Notes: generated from the sequence alone by a model not told the origin. Positions 30,847 through 40,875 are shown, counted from the stretch's first letter. The stretch is DNA of 64,000 nt from Geomonas propionica (GCF_016458235.1 NZ_JAEMHK010000001.1:516218-580217), one strand, 5' to 3'. Numbers and translations: made by a program.

Positions 30847-31842
30847 TTGGAAAAACCGATTATCGCCGTCACCATGGGGGACCCAAGCGGCATCGGGCCG
30901 GAGATCATCGCGGCGGCGCTGGCCGACCCCGCCGTCACGGCGCTCTGCCGGCCGCTGGTGCTGGGCGACCGCGCCGCCATCGAGCGAGGCATTGCCGTTG
31001 CCGGTGCCAACCTCACCATCGTCTCCGCCCCGGACCTGCTTCCGCCCGCGGAACCCGCTCCCGGAGCGCTCTACCTGCGCGAACTCTCCACCCTCCAGCC
31101 CGACCAGATGGTCTACGGCCGTCCCAGCCCGGACGGAGGTGACGCTTGCTACCGCTACATCTGCGCGGCGGCGGAACTGTGCATGGACGGCACGGTCGCG
31201 GCCATGGCCACCGCTCCCATCAACAAGGAGTCGCTGAACAGCGCCGGGCACCACTTCCCGGGGCATACCGAACTCCTGGCGGAGCTGACCGGCGGGCACG
31301 AGGTGGTGATGATGCTCGCCGGCGACCGCTTGCGCGTCACCCTGGTTACCATCCACGAGGCGCTGGCCCAGGTCCCGCAACTGGTCACCTTCGATCGCGT
31401 CCTCTCCACCATCAGGATCACCAACGACTCGCTTTCGCGCTGGTTCTGCAAGAAGCCGCGACTGGCCGTACTCGCGCTCAACCCGCACTGCGGCGAGGGG
31501 GGGATGTTCGGCGACGAGGAGAGTCGCATCATCGCCCCGGCAGTGGCAGCGGCACGGGAAGAGGGGATCGACGCGGTGGGGCCGCTCTCCGCCGACACCC
31601 TGTTCCACTTCGCCGTGCAGGGGAGCTACGATGCCGTGGTCTGCATGTACCACGACCAGGGGCTGATCCCGCTCAAGCTTTTGCACTTTGATGACGGGGT
31701 CAACGTCACCCTCGGCCTCCCCATCATACGCACCTCGGTCGACCACGGCACCGCCTACGACCTGGCCGGCACCGGCAAGGCGAGCCCCGCCAGCATGAAA
31801 GCCGCCCTGGTTATGGCGGCGCAGATGGCGCGCCCACAGTGA
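30847..31842 (+). CDS. pdxA: 4-hydroxythreonine-4-phosphate dehydrogenase
   Basis: A 331-residue enzyme of the DXP-dependent pyridoxal 5'-phosphate pathway. Family segments are VTMGDPSGIGPEI, PINKESLNSAG, HHFPGHTELLAEL, YHDQGLIPLKLL and RTSVDHGTAYDLAG, which include the metal-binding His residues. The start is a TTG at 30847, six bases after AAAGGAGAA; no ATG fits the conserved N-terminus. It precedes the transglycosylase gene by 37 bases. Confidence 0.93.
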   Translation: MEKPIIAVTMGDPSGIGPEIIAAALADPAVTALCRPLVLGDRAAIERGIAVAGANLTIVSAPDLLPPAEPAPGALYLRELSTLQPDQMVYGRPSPDGGDACYRYICAAAELCMDGTVAAMATAPINKESLNSAGHHFPGHTELLAELTGGHEVVMMLAGDRLRVTLVTIHEALAQVPQLVTFDRVLSTIRITNDSLSRWFCKKPRLAVLALNPHCGEGGMFGDEESRIIAPAVAAAREEGIDAVGPLSADTLFHFAVQGSYDAVVCMYHDQGLIPLKLLHFDDGVNVTLGLPIIRTSVDHGTAYDLAGTGKASPASMKAALVMAAQMARPQ

Positions 31843-31879
31843 CGAAGTACGTTTATGCCCTGCTAGTAAAGGAACTGTT

Positions 31880-32851
31880 ATGAAATTGAAGAAGTACCTC
31901 CTCTGGGGCGCCGGTCTCTGCGCCATCTACGCGGTCTACGTCGCCATCTCCCTCTTCTTCGTCCCGCCGGTCACCGTGCTCAAAGACAAGAAGATGAACA
32001 TCACCATCCAGGTCAAGGACTGGCAGGGGAACTACCATCCGCTGGTGGTCGGCCCCAAGAACCGCTACTGGACCCCGCTCTCGCAGATCCCCTCCGAGAT
32101 GAAATGGGCGGTCATCCTCGCCGAGGATGCCTCCTTCTACAAACACGAGGGGATCGACGTGAAGGCGATCAAGGAGGCGATCAAGTACGACCTGGAGAAG
32201 CAGAGCTTCGCCCGCGGCGCCTCCACCATCACCCAACAGGTGGCCAAGAACCTGTTCCTGTCCCGGGAGAAGACCCTGACGCGCAAGGCGAAAGAACTCT
32301 ATCTCGCCAAGCGGATGGAGCAGGAGATCACCAAGGGACGCATCATCGAGCTTTACCTGAACGTGATCGAACTGGGGCCCATGGTGCACGGCATCGGCCA
32401 CGGGGCGCGCTACTACTTCGGCAAGTCACCCGCCGCGCTCACCCCGCGCGAGTGCGCCTTCCTGGCGGCGATGCTCCCGGGGCCGCGCGTCGCCTACAAC
32501 CCGTACAAGAACCTGGACAAGGTGCTCAAGCGCTCCAACATGATCCTGAGGCTATTGGCGAACAAAGGTGTGCTCTCCTCCGGCGAATACCAGGCCGCGT
32601 TGGCCGAGACGCCCAACATCGGCCGGATGCAGAAAAAGGTCGACGAGAGCATCAAGCAGGTCGAGGTCATGGCGAACCACACCAGCGCGACCGTGCCGCA
32701 GGGGCTTACCTCGGAGCCGGACAAGGGGCAGGCCGAGCCCGGCGCCGCCCCGGCCGAGCAGCATCCCGCCGCCGCGGAACCCGCACCGGAGAAGCCGCAG
32801 GAAGACGCCGCCCCCGCCAAGGATGCGGCCCCGGCGCAGGACAAGCAGTAG
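31880..32851 (+). CDS. mtgA: Monofunctional peptidoglycan glycosyltransferase (GT51)
   Basis: A 323-residue membrane-anchored enzyme polymerising lipid II into glycan strands. An N-terminal hydrophobic segment (residues ~7-27) is followed by the GT51 domain: EDASFYKHEGID (catalytic Glu), RGASTITQQVAKNLFLSREK, KRMEQEITKGRIIELYLNVI and GHGARYYFGKSP. There is no transpeptidase domain. The last ~70 residues are an Ala/Pro/Glu-rich tail, unusual for MtgA and probably a disordered periplasmic extension. Confidence 0.88.
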   Translation: MKLKKYLLWGAGLCAIYAVYVAISLFFVPPVTVLKDKKMNITIQVKDWQGNYHPLVVGPKNRYWTPLSQIPSEMKWAVILAEDASFYKHEGIDVKAIKEAIKYDLEKQSFARGASTITQQVAKNLFLSREKTLTRKAKELYLAKRMEQEITKGRIIELYLNVIELGPMVHGIGHGARYYFGKSPAALTPRECAFLAAMLPGPRVAYNPYKNLDKVLKRSNMILRLLANKGVLSSGEYQAALAETPNIGRMQKKVDESIKQVEVMANHTSATVPQGLTSEPDKGQAEPGAAPAEQHPAAAEPAPEKPQEDAAPAKDAAPAQDKQ

Positions 32852-32894
32852 CAGGATAAGTCATTGCAGCGGATCAACACCCTTTGCCGCCCCT

Positions 32895-32915
32895 CCCTCT
32901 CCCTCTGGGAGAGGG
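32895..32915. repeat. C-rich/G-rich hairpin repeat (family copy)
   Basis: CCCTCTCCC pairs perfectly with GGGAGAGGG around TCT, after the transglycosylase gene. It has no T-run. Confidence 0.5.
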
Positions 32916-33060
32916 GAAATCATCACCCCCGTCGCCCCCTCACAGCCTTTCCCCCACCACGCTTAAACTTATCTTAGAATTCTCCTCCTCAAGTTCCCAT
33001 TAAATCTGCCGAAAATTACGAAGTAGACCAATCAGTGTCCCAAGCTACTGGAGAAGTGTC

Positions 33061-34134
33061 ATGGAAACAGCTATATCAGGCCGCGTCATCCTCGTAGACG
33101 ACGACCCTTATGTCTTGGAAAGCGTCGCCTTGCTCCTTTCTGTGAGCGGGTTCGAGGTGCACCCGTGCTCAAACGGCAGGGATGCGCTCGAGCTTTTGCG
33201 TCAGTCACCTCCCGACGTTGTCCTCACTGACGTGAACATGCCGCAGATGTCGGGCATCGAACTCTTGGAGCAGATCCACGACTACGACCGTGACATCCCG
33301 GTGATCCTGATGACTGCGTACGCCGAGTTGGAAATGGCGGTGTCGGCGATCAAGAAGGGGGCCTTTGACTTCATCATCAAGCCCTTCAAGACCCCCTACC
33401 TGATCTACGCCGTCGAAAAGGGGATCAACTACCAGAGACTGTTGCTGGTGGAGAAGAACTACAAGGCGGAGCTCGAGCGCCAGGTGCTGGACCGGACCCG
33501 GGAGTTGGGGGAGGCGCTGGTTCAGATGCGCAGCATGAGCCGCGAAACGATTGAGAGGCTGACGGCGGCGGCCGAATTGAGGGACGAGGATACCGGTAAG
33601 CATATCGCCCGCATCGGGCTGTACGCCAAGCGCCTGGCCGAACAACTCGAAATGCCGCGCGAGTTCGTGGAGGGAATCGCCATGTCCTCGCCGATGCACG
33701 ACGTCGGCAAGATCGGCATCCCGGATGCCATCCTCCTGAAGGCGGGCCCGCTCACCCCCGAGGAGTTCGGCATCATGAAGAGCCACACCTCCATCGGCGG
33801 CAAGATCCTGGAGGGGTCCAGCCACCTGGTGTTGCAGATGGCCGCATCCATCGCCAACACGCACCACGAACGCTGGGACGGCACCGGCTATCCGCGCGGC
33901 CTGGTGGGGGATGCGATCCCCATGGAAGGGCGCATCGTCATGCTGGTAGACCAGTACGACGCCTTGAGGAGCAAACGGGTTTACAAGCCGGCGCTGGACC
34001 ACGAAAGGACCGTGGAGATCATCACCAAGGGGGACGGCAGGACCATGCCGCACCATTTCGCTCCCCAGGTGCTGGAGGCTTTCGAAGCTGCGGCCGCCGA
34101 TTTCGCCACCATCTACGCCACCCATAACGATTAA
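33061..34134 (+). CDS. HD-GYP response regulator (c-di-GMP phosphodiesterase)
   Basis: A 357-residue cytoplasmic protein. The N-terminal receiver has phospho-Asp57 ([13 protein letters not shown]) and the conserved Lys in IIKPFKTP. A helical linker leads to an HD-GYP domain with [10 protein letters not shown] and [14 protein letters not shown], the residues needed for c-di-GMP hydrolysis. It directly precedes a diguanylate cyclase by 6 bases, so opposing c-di-GMP enzymes are co-transcribed. Confidence 0.9.
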   Translation: METAISGRVILVDDDPYVLESVALLLSVSGFEVHPCSNGRDALELLRQSPPDVVLTDVNMPQMSGIELLEQIHDYDRDIPVILMTAYAELEMAVSAIKKGAFDFIIKPFKTPYLIYAVEKGINYQRLLLVEKNYKAELERQVLDRTRELGEALVQMRSMSRETIERLTAAAELRDEDTGKHIARIGLYAKRLAEQLEMPREFVEGIAMSSPMHDVGKIGIPDAILLKAGPLTPEEFGIMKSHTSIGGKILEGSSHLVLQMAASIANTHHERWDGTGYPRGLVGDAIPMEGRIVMLVDQYDALRSKRVYKPALDHERTVEIITKGDGRTMPHHFAPQVLEAFEAAAADFATIYATHND

Positions 34135-34140
34135 AAAGCC

Positions 34141-36585
34141 ATGGTCAGGTTCAGCCTGAAAATAAAACTGGCGCTGGTGGCCTTTCTCCTGATCGGGATC
34201 GTGAGCACGGGTGTCGCCGGACTGGGCCTCATGTTCTTCATCAAGGAGTTCAAGGCCAGCATGGCCAGCCGTCAGTATTCGGTGGTCACCGCCATGGCCG
34301 CCGACATGGACGACCGCATTACTTCGGCGCAGCGGGAACTGGTCGCGGTGGCGATGAGCATCCCTTCCTCCATGGCGACCGACCCCGAGCGCCTGCAGCA
34401 CTTCCTCGACTCCCGCCTCGACTTGCACCAGGTCTTCAGCGACGGCACCGGCTTCTATTCCCCCAAGGGGATCCTGCTCGCCTCGGCCCCGGGGCAGACC
34501 CTTTTCCTCGGCAAGGACTTCTCCAGCCGCGAATACTTCATCCACACGGTCGGCTCCGGCAAGCCGTACATCTCCGAGCCGCTCATCTCGGCGCGGGGCA
34601 ACCTCCTGGTCATCTTCACCGCGCCTGTCCTGGGCGCAGACGGCACCCTGATCGGCGTCCTGGGGGGGAGGGTGGAACTCGCGGAGGAGAACTTCCTGAC
34701 TCGTCTGAGCCGGCTGCGGGTCGGTGATGGCGGACACTTCTTCCTGTTCAACGACCAGCGACGCCTGATCGTGCACCCGAACCGGGATCGGATCCCGCTG
34801 CCGCTGTCCCCTCACGGCAAGCAGGAACTCCTAGACCGGGTCATCGGCGGCTACGAGGGAAGCGGCGAGATGGTCGGCCCCTCCGGCGTCGCCGGCATCT
34901 ACTCTTTTAAAAGGCTGCAGTCGACCAAGTGGATCCTGGCAGCCGAGCGTCCGCTGGCGGAGGCGTACGAGCCGATCTACCGGGCCCGCACCCTGGTGCT
35001 CTACAGCCTGGCCGCGCTCATTCCCGTCGCCTTGGTCTTCGTCTGGCTCTTCGTCGGGCGCCTGACCGCCCCCTTGCTCACCTTCGCCGCCCGGGTGCGC
35101 AGCCTGGGTGAGGGGACCTCTTTCGAGCCGCTGCCGCTGCAAAGCCGGGACGAGATCGGCGAGTTGGTGCAGGCGTTCAATACCATGATGCAGGAACTGG
35201 TCAGCCAGAGAGGGCGGCTGGAGCACGAGAAGAGTTTCGCGGTGCAGCTTCTGCAGCACAGCGCGCTCCCCTGTTTTGTCATCGACGCCGAGCATCGGGT
35301 CATCATCTGGAACAAGGCGCTCGAGGAGTTGACCGGCGTCGGTGCCGGGAGCCAGGTGGGGCGGACGGAGGTGTGGCGCACTTTCTACGAGCAAAAGCGC
35401 CCGATGCTGGCCGACGTGGTGGTGGACGGAACGCTGCAGGAGATGGCCGACCTCTACGGCTGCTATGCCGACTCGGAATTGATCCCGGAAGGGCTGCACG
35501 CGGAGGGGTGGTACCGGCTCAAGGGGAAGCAGCGTTACCTCTGCTTCGATGCCGCCCCGATCAGGGACAGCGAGGGGCGCGTGGTGGCCGCCATCGAAAC
35601 CCTGCAGGACGTGACGGTCAAGGCCAAGACCGAGGAGCGGCTCACCAACATGGTGGAGGCGATCGGAGAGAGCGAGGAGCGCTTCCGGCGCCTGGTGGAG
35701 CTCTCGCTGGACGGCATCGCCATCCTGGTGGGGCGCCGCTTCGTATTTATAAACCCCGCCGGCAGCGAACTGCTCGGGTGCCATGCCCCGGACCAGCTCT
35801 TGGGACGGGAGATGCTGGAGTTTATCGAGCGGGAGTCGGCGGAGCTTTTCCTGGAACAGGTGACCTACGCGGAGCAGGGGGACAGCAGCGCGCCTTGGAT
35901 CGAGGAGCGGCTCTTGCGCCACGACCGGACCAGCATCGAGGTGGAACTGGGGGTGGGACCCTTCGTGTACCGCGGCGAGCGGGCGCTGCAGGTGATCTTC
36001 CGGGACATCACGGAGCGGAAGCTGGCCAAGGCGCGGCTGGAGAGCCTGGCCCACTACGACTCGCTTACCTCGCTGCCGAACCGGGTGCTCTTCTTCGACC
36101 GGCTAAGGCACGCGCTCTCCGAGGCGAAGCGCTACCAGCACCCGATGGCGCTCATGTACCTCGACCTGGACTGCTTCAAGGAGATCAACGACCGCTTCGG
36201 CCACGCCGCCGGGGATGCCGTGCTTTTGGAGGCGGGGCAGCGGCTGAAGGATTGCGTGCGCGCCTGCGACATGGTGGCGCGCATGGGGGGGGACGAGTTC
36301 ACCATCATCCTGACCAAGATGGCGGAGCCCCAGGACGCGGCGGTGGTGGCGGGGAGGATCATTCAGGCCTTTGCCCAACCCTTCCTGGTGGAGGGGCAGG
36401 AGGCCGGCGTCGGGGTGAGCATCGGGGTCTGCATCTACCCGGAGTGCGGGGACGATCTGGACGGGATGGTGCGCGCGGCGGATGGCGCCATGTACCGCGC
36501 CAAGCAGGAAGGGAAGAACATGTACCGCTTCCACCCCCCGGCTGGGAGGGATGGAAGCGGCGAACCGGAAGGGGCTACAGCCTGA
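34141..36585 (+). CDS. Membrane sensor diguanylate cyclase (Cache-HAMP-PAS-PAS-GGDEF)
   Basis: An 814-residue inner-membrane c-di-GMP synthase. Two membrane segments (~9-31 and ~283-305) bracket a periplasmic double-Cache-like sensor. HAMP (RDEIGELVQAFNTMMQEL), two PAS domains (CFVIDAEHRVIIWNKALEEL; ERFRRLVELSLDGIAIL) and GGDEF follow. The active site is RMGGDEFTII and the inhibitory I-site RACD lies five residues before it, so product feedback is expected. There is no EAL domain. Its 3' end overlaps the convergent minus-strand gene by 11 bases. It pairs with the upstream HD-GYP gene. Confidence 0.9.
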   Translation: MVRFSLKIKLALVAFLLIGIVSTGVAGLGLMFFIKEFKASMASRQYSVVTAMAADMDDRITSAQRELVAVAMSIPSSMATDPERLQHFLDSRLDLHQVFSDGTGFYSPKGILLASAPGQTLFLGKDFSSREYFIHTVGSGKPYISEPLISARGNLLVIFTAPVLGADGTLIGVLGGRVELAEENFLTRLSRLRVGDGGHFFLFNDQRRLIVHPNRDRIPLPLSPHGKQELLDRVIGGYEGSGEMVGPSGVAGIYSFKRLQSTKWILAAERPLAEAYEPIYRARTLVLYSLAALIPVALVFVWLFVGRLTAPLLTFAARVRSLGEGTSFEPLPLQSRDEIGELVQAFNTMMQELVSQRGRLEHEKSFAVQLLQHSALPCFVIDAEHRVIIWNKALEELTGVGAGSQVGRTEVWRTFYEQKRPMLADVVVDGTLQEMADLYGCYADSELIPEGLHAEGWYRLKGKQRYLCFDAAPIRDSEGRVVAAIETLQDVTVKAKTEERLTNMVEAIGESEERFRRLVELSLDGIAILVGRRFVFINPAGSELLGCHAPDQLLGREMLEFIERESAELFLEQVTYAEQGDSSAPWIEERLLRHDRTSIEVELGVGPFVYRGERALQVIFRDITERKLAKARLESLAHYDSLTSLPNRVLFFDRLRHALSEAKRYQHPMALMYLDLDCFKEINDRFGHAAGDAVLLEAGQRLKDCVRACDMVARMGGDEFTIILTKMAEPQDAAVVAGRIIQAFAQPFLVEGQEAGVGVSIGVCIYPECGDDLDGMVRAADGAMYRAKQEGKNMYRFHPPAGRDGSGEPEGATA

Positions 36586-37579
36586 GGGCCTCGACGGCGA
36601 CCTCGTCCAGGGCGTTGGTGGTGTCGAATTCGGTTTCGGCGCCGTCACAGGTCACGGCGATGGTCGCCGCGGCGCCGGGCTCGGCCTTGGTGTAGCGCAA
36701 CAGGATCTGGGCGGCCTGCTCCAAAAGCTCGGGCGAGCTCTCGCCCATGACCGCGGCCAGGGGGCTCATGCCGTCCTTCCAACGCAGGGCGGCCTCGCCG
36801 GCCTGGATGGCGCGTTCCAACAGTTGGTTCTCGGCCTCGTTTCTCCCCATGACCACCTTGGTGCGGCGGCCGATCCGGAAGTGCCTGCCCAGCTTCAGCA
36901 TCCGGAAGTCCCTGAGGTTCAACTGGTCCGAGTGATCGAAGACGTCGCGAATCTTGCCGACGAAGGAGAGCTCGGTCAACAGGCAGCCGCCGGCCGGGCA
37001 GGGATAGTTCTTCACGTCCAGTTCCTCGGCCAGTTCGAACTGCTCCTTGCGGGAGCGCCCCGAGATGGAGAGGAGCTTCTCGCGATCCACCCACCCCTCT
37101 TGCTCAGGAATGGTGGGCTGGAAGTGTTTGGCGGAAAGGGGGCGCAACAGGAGCCCTTCCAGGCCGCTCTCCCGCTCGATGATGCGCAGGGTGTCGCGGC
37201 GCTGGCTCATCGGGCGCTGTCCCAGCACCTCGCCGGTGATCACGAAGTCGGCGCCCGATTCCTCCATGTACTCCTTGGCCTTTTTCAGCAGGTAGATGCG
37301 GCAGTCGATGCAGGGGTTCATCCCCTTGCCGTGGCCGTGCTTGGGGTTCCTGATGATCTCCAGGTAGTCGGCACCCTTGTGCATCACCTTGATGGGGATC
37401 TTGAATTCCTCCGCCACCCGCACCGCCTCCGACTTGCAGCCGGCGTTCTTTCCGGTGCAGGTGCAGAAGGGGGAGGTGAAGTTGAGTGCCTCCACGGCGA
37501 TCCCCTGTTCCAGGAGCACCTTGACGGCGAGGGTGGAATCGAGTCCGCCCGAGAGCAGGGCGATGGCTTTTCTTTGCAT
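36575..37579 (-). CDS. PP-loop ATPase, tRNA thiouridylase-like (MnmA/ThiI superfamily)
   Basis: A 334-residue cytoplasmic protein. The N-terminal PP-loop is LLSGGLDSTLA. Cysteines in FCTCTGKNAGC, GMNPCIDCRIYLL and NYPCPAGGCLL could serve sulfur transfer or a metal cluster. MRRD-like and GEVLGQRPMSQRRD segments resemble tRNA-thiolation enzymes, often annotated in Geobacter as thiouridylate methyltransferase-like. The exact nucleotide modified is not inferable. The gene is convergent with the cyclase gene. Its 5' region carries TTGTCAATTG-type repeats. Confidence 0.72.
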   Translation of the reverse strand: MQRKAIALLSGGLDSTLAVKVLLEQGIAVEALNFTSPFCTCTGKNAGCKSEAVRVAEEFKIPIKVMHKGADYLEIIRNPKHGHGKGMNPCIDCRIYLLKKAKEYMEESGADFVITGEVLGQRPMSQRRDTLRIIERESGLEGLLLRPLSAKHFQPTIPEQEGWVDREKLLSISGRSRKEQFELAEELDVKNYPCPAGGCLLTELSFVGKIRDVFDHSDQLNLRDFRMLKLGRHFRIGRRTKVVMGRNEAENQLLERAIQAGEAALRWKDGMSPLAAVMGESSPELLEQAAQILLRYTKAEPGAAATIAVTCDGAETEFDTTNALDEVAVEALRL

Positions 37580-37965
37580 GCAAACTCCTTATTCAATTGA
37601 CAATTCAGAATTGGCAATTGACAACGTGTGGTCTCGTTCTGTAATGATGGCAGTTACTTGCAACGCGACTGACAGATAAGCGGGAAGGGATCTGCGTTGA
37701 GGTTCTGCTTAAGTCGAGGTAGCGCATCCGGGGTAATGGTTTCATTCTAGCAGCCCGGCCTTGACGCTGGGCCTGCCGCCTCGGGCATTGTCAATTGTCC
37801 CTAGCCAATTGTCAATCGATTTGTCTGCTCCATTGCGAATACTGAACCGACTGCTTTGCTCCATCGTCGACTAGTCATCGAGCTGTCTGCTCCATTGTCA
37901 ATTGGTTTGTTTTCGGGTACATTTCCCCCTGGCACCGCCAACTGCAGCATCCTGGAGGTTATGCA
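37580..37965. other. 386-bp divergent intergenic region with TTGTCAATTG repeats
   Basis: TTGTCAATTG or its complement CAATTGACAA occurs at 37594-37603, 37615-37624, 37788-37797 and 37895-37904. A nine-of-ten match is at 37809-37818. The string TGTCTGCTCCATTG occurs twice (near 37821 and 37884). No gene is visible. The repeats flank both divergent starts and may be regulator sites or decayed repeat-element ends. Confidence 0.5.
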
Positions 37966-39624
37966 ATGAACGGGCTTGTCAAGGAAGGGTCCATCGGTGA
38001 GGTACTCTTCAAATCCCAGATCATCACCGAGCACGAGTTGAGGGCCGCCCTCGAGGCGCAGAAGGTTTCGGGATGCCGGGTCGGCGAAGCGCTGGTCCGT
38101 ATGGGAGTGGTCACCCAGGAGGACATCGACTGGGCGCTCGCCAACCAGTTGAACATCCCCTACGTACGACTCAAGAAGGAAAACATCGACCCTGCCGCCG
38201 TGGATAAGGTCCCGGCCCAACTGGCCCGGCGCCACAGCCTCTGCCCGGTGGTTCTCACCGGCAGCGAGCTCTCGGTGGCCATGGCCGACCCCCTCAACAA
38301 GGAGGCGGTCGAGGAACTCACGCGCGTCTCCGGTTGCAACATCAACATCTCGGTCGGCCTGATCCGTGAGATCCGGGAGATGCACGAGATCCTCTACGGG
38401 CCGGACGTCTCCCACCCCGAACTCGGTTTCACCTCCGGACAGTTCAGCGCCAACGTTCTCGCCGCGATAAACGCCGACCTGACCGGCGCCATGCTCCTGA
38501 ACCACCTGCTCTTGCGCGTGGTGCAGCAGAAGTTCGCGGGAGTTGCCCTGCAGCCCCTGGGGGACCAGGTGCGCGTCGTGGCGCGTAGCGGCCACAAGAG
38601 CATCGAGATGGGGAGGATCGCCATCACCCACTACGCCCGCCTGACCGAGCGCGTCCGGCGCCTGTCGGGACTCCCCGTCGACGGAGAGGGAGCGGCCACC
38701 GGCGTGCTGAAGTTTCTTTGGCAGGGGAAGAAGATCCCCTTCCAGGCGCTTCTGATGACCGGCGACGGCGGCGACTACGTGACCCTAAGGCTGCACACCG
38801 TCGCGCCCCAGTTGAACACCATGGAAGACCTCGGGCTCACCCCGCGCCAGCACGACGACCTGGCCATCCTTGCCACCGCGAGGGACGGGCTGGTCATCTT
38901 CGCCGGGCGGTCCACCGAGGAGCGCAGCCGGCTCATCGACCTGTTTCTCGATTCCTGCGACCATGCCGACCGCACCGTTTTGCTGGTCGGGGAGCGGCTC
39001 GGCCGCGGCAGGAGCCGTTTCCCCCGTCTTGGCCACGCCCGTTGCGGTTGCGAGGACAACGCCGCGGTCATCGCGGCGGCCATGGACCACGACCCCGACG
39101 TCCTGGTGGTCGAGGACGTGACCGACCTTTCCACCTTCATCGCGGCGAGCAAAGCGGTCATGCGCGGCAAGCAGGTGGTGGCCGGGATGTCCCATGCCAC
39201 CAAGGGGGAGGTGCTGAAGCAGCTCATCTACCTGATCCAGAAGAACTACCTGATTCCCACCCACGTGAGGGGCATCGTTTCCAGCCGCTGCGTGCTGCTG
39301 TTGTGCCCGGACTGCAAGGAGCGCTACGCTCCGGCGCCCGAGGAACTGGCGGCGCTCAGGCTGGTACCCGGCGAGCGTGCCTATTTCCGTCCGACCGGCT
39401 GCCCCGCCTGCGACCAGACCGGTTACCGCGGCAAAAAATACCTCCTGGACGTGATCCGGTTCGACAAGGATCTCCTGGAGGCGTTGGAAATGATCCGGGA
39501 CAGCGATGAGCTGGTGCGCTATCTCAGGGAGAACGGCTTCCGCGGCATCGTGGAAGAGGGAGCGGAACTCCTGGAGCGGGGCGAGATCGCCCCGGGCGAG
39601 TACGTCGCCTCAATAATTCTGTGA
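37966..39624 (+). CDS. PilB/GspE-like protein with degenerate Walker A
   Basis: A 552-residue protein with an N-terminal GspE/PilB domain (SIGEVLFKSQIITEHELRAA, GCRVGEALVRMG), a central domain, and an ATPase-like C-terminal half. The nucleotide loop reads VIFAGRSTEERSRLID instead of GPTGSGKTTTLY, so Walker A is lost. The Walker-B-like DHDPDVLVVEDVTD and the zinc motif CPDC...CPACDQTGYRG are partly kept. It is probably not an active ATPase and may act structurally with the PilT encoded 12 bases downstream. Confidence 0.8.
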   Translation: MNGLVKEGSIGEVLFKSQIITEHELRAALEAQKVSGCRVGEALVRMGVVTQEDIDWALANQLNIPYVRLKKENIDPAAVDKVPAQLARRHSLCPVVLTGSELSVAMADPLNKEAVEELTRVSGCNINISVGLIREIREMHEILYGPDVSHPELGFTSGQFSANVLAAINADLTGAMLLNHLLLRVVQQKFAGVALQPLGDQVRVVARSGHKSIEMGRIAITHYARLTERVRRLSGLPVDGEGAATGVLKFLWQGKKIPFQALLMTGDGGDYVTLRLHTVAPQLNTMEDLGLTPRQHDDLAILATARDGLVIFAGRSTEERSRLIDLFLDSCDHADRTVLLVGERLGRGRSRFPRLGHARCGCEDNAAVIAAAMDHDPDVLVVEDVTDLSTFIAASKAVMRGKQVVAGMSHATKGEVLKQLIYLIQKNYLIPTHVRGIVSSRCVLLLCPDCKERYAPAPEELAALRLVPGERAYFRPTGCPACDQTGYRGKKYLLDVIRFDKDLLEALEMIRDSDELVRYLRENGFRGIVEEGAELLERGEIAPGEYVASIIL

Positions 39625-39636
39625 CGGAGATAAGAC

Positions 39637-40710
39637 ATGGCAAGGATTGATGCGCTGTTCAAACTGCTGCACGACGCCGGGGCTTCCGATTTGCACCTGT
39701 CCGCGGGGTCGCCCCCTATTTTTCGGCTGCGCGGTGAGATGGAGCGCCAGAACTTCAAGACTCTGTCCCACGACGAACTGAAGGCTATCCTGTACGAGAT
39801 ACTGACCCCCAAGCAGCGCGAGCACTTCGAGGAGAAGCACGACCTTGACTTCGCCTACTCGGTTCCCGGCCTGGCCCGTTTCCGCGGCAACTATATGATG
39901 CAGCACCGCGGCATCGCGGCGGTGTTTCGTATCATCCCCAGCAAGATCCTGTCTGCCGACGACCTGGGGCTTCCCGAGGGGGTCCGCAACATGACCAAGC
40001 TCAGGAAGGGGATGGTGCTGGTGACCGGCCCCACCGGGAGCGGCAAGTCGACCACGCTGGCTGCCATGATCGACCTGATCAACAGCACGCGGCGCGAGCA
40101 TATCCTGACCCTCGAGGACCCGCTCGAGTTCATCCACGAGAACAAGATGTCGCTGTTCAACCAGCGCCAGATCGGCGAGCACTCCGAGAGTTTCGCCAGC
40201 GCGCTCAGGGCGGCCCTGAGGGAGGACCCGGATGTCATCCTGGTCGGCGAGATGCGCGACCTGGAGACCATCGGCCTCGCCATGAGCGCCGCCGAGACCG
40301 GTCACCTGGTCTTCGGCACCTTGCACACGAGTTCGGCGGCCAAGACCGTGGACCGCATCATCGACGTCTTCCCGAAGGACGCCCAGGAGCAGGTGCGCGC
40401 CATTTTGTCGGAGTCCCTCAAGGGGGTGGTCTGCCAGCAGTTGCTGAAGACCGCCGACGGCAAGGGGCGTGCGGCGGCCCAGGAGATCATGGTCTGGAAC
40501 CCCGCCATCGGCAACCTGATCCGCGAGGGCAAGACCTTCCAGATCCCGTCCATCATGCAGACGGGAAGGAAGGACGGCATGCAGCTCATGGACCAGCACA
40601 TTCTGGATCTTTTAAAGACCAAGAAGGTGTCGCCCGAGGAAGCCTACCGCTGCTGCCAGGACAAGCGGCAGTTCGAGCAGTACCTCACCGCGCCACCGCA
40701 GGAACACTAA
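39637..40710 (+). CDS. pilT: Type IV pilus retraction ATPase PilT
   Basis: A 357-residue hexameric ATPase driving pilus retraction. The N-terminal signature is DLHLSAGSPPIFRLRGEM. Walker A is GPTGSGKSTTLA, the Asp box is LEDPLEFIHENKMSLFNQRQ, Walker B is REDPDVILVGEMRD, and the His box GHLVFGTLHTSSAAKTVDRI is complete. It is likely co-transcribed with the degenerate PilB-like gene, which may form a retraction accessory. A terminator follows. Confidence 0.93.
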   Translation: MARIDALFKLLHDAGASDLHLSAGSPPIFRLRGEMERQNFKTLSHDELKAILYEILTPKQREHFEEKHDLDFAYSVPGLARFRGNYMMQHRGIAAVFRIIPSKILSADDLGLPEGVRNMTKLRKGMVLVTGPTGSGKSTTLAAMIDLINSTRREHILTLEDPLEFIHENKMSLFNQRQIGEHSESFASALRAALREDPDVILVGEMRDLETIGLAMSAAETGHLVFGTLHTSSAAKTVDRIIDVFPKDAQEQVRAILSESLKGVVCQQLLKTADGKGRAAAQEIMVWNPAIGNLIREGKTFQIPSIMQTGRKDGMQLMDQHILDLLKTKKVSPEEAYRCCQDKRQFEQYLTAPPQEH

Positions 40711-40733
40711 TAAGCAAAAAGGCAAAACCATTG

Positions 40734-40763
40734 GCCACGCTTGGGTCCGCAAGCGTGGCTTTT
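40734..40763 (+). terminator. terminator after pilT
   Basis: GCCACGCTTG pairs perfectly with CAAGCGTGGC around GGTCCG, followed by TTTTG and a further T-run. Confidence 0.88.
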
Positions 40764-40875
40764 GTTTTTGATTTCTAGGTTTTAAAGCCGGAACTGGTGC
40801 ACCAGGTGCTGCAGTTATGAAGCGTTGTATTAAGGGGCGTGCGGCAGAGCCACCATACTCATGAGGGGGAAGTGG

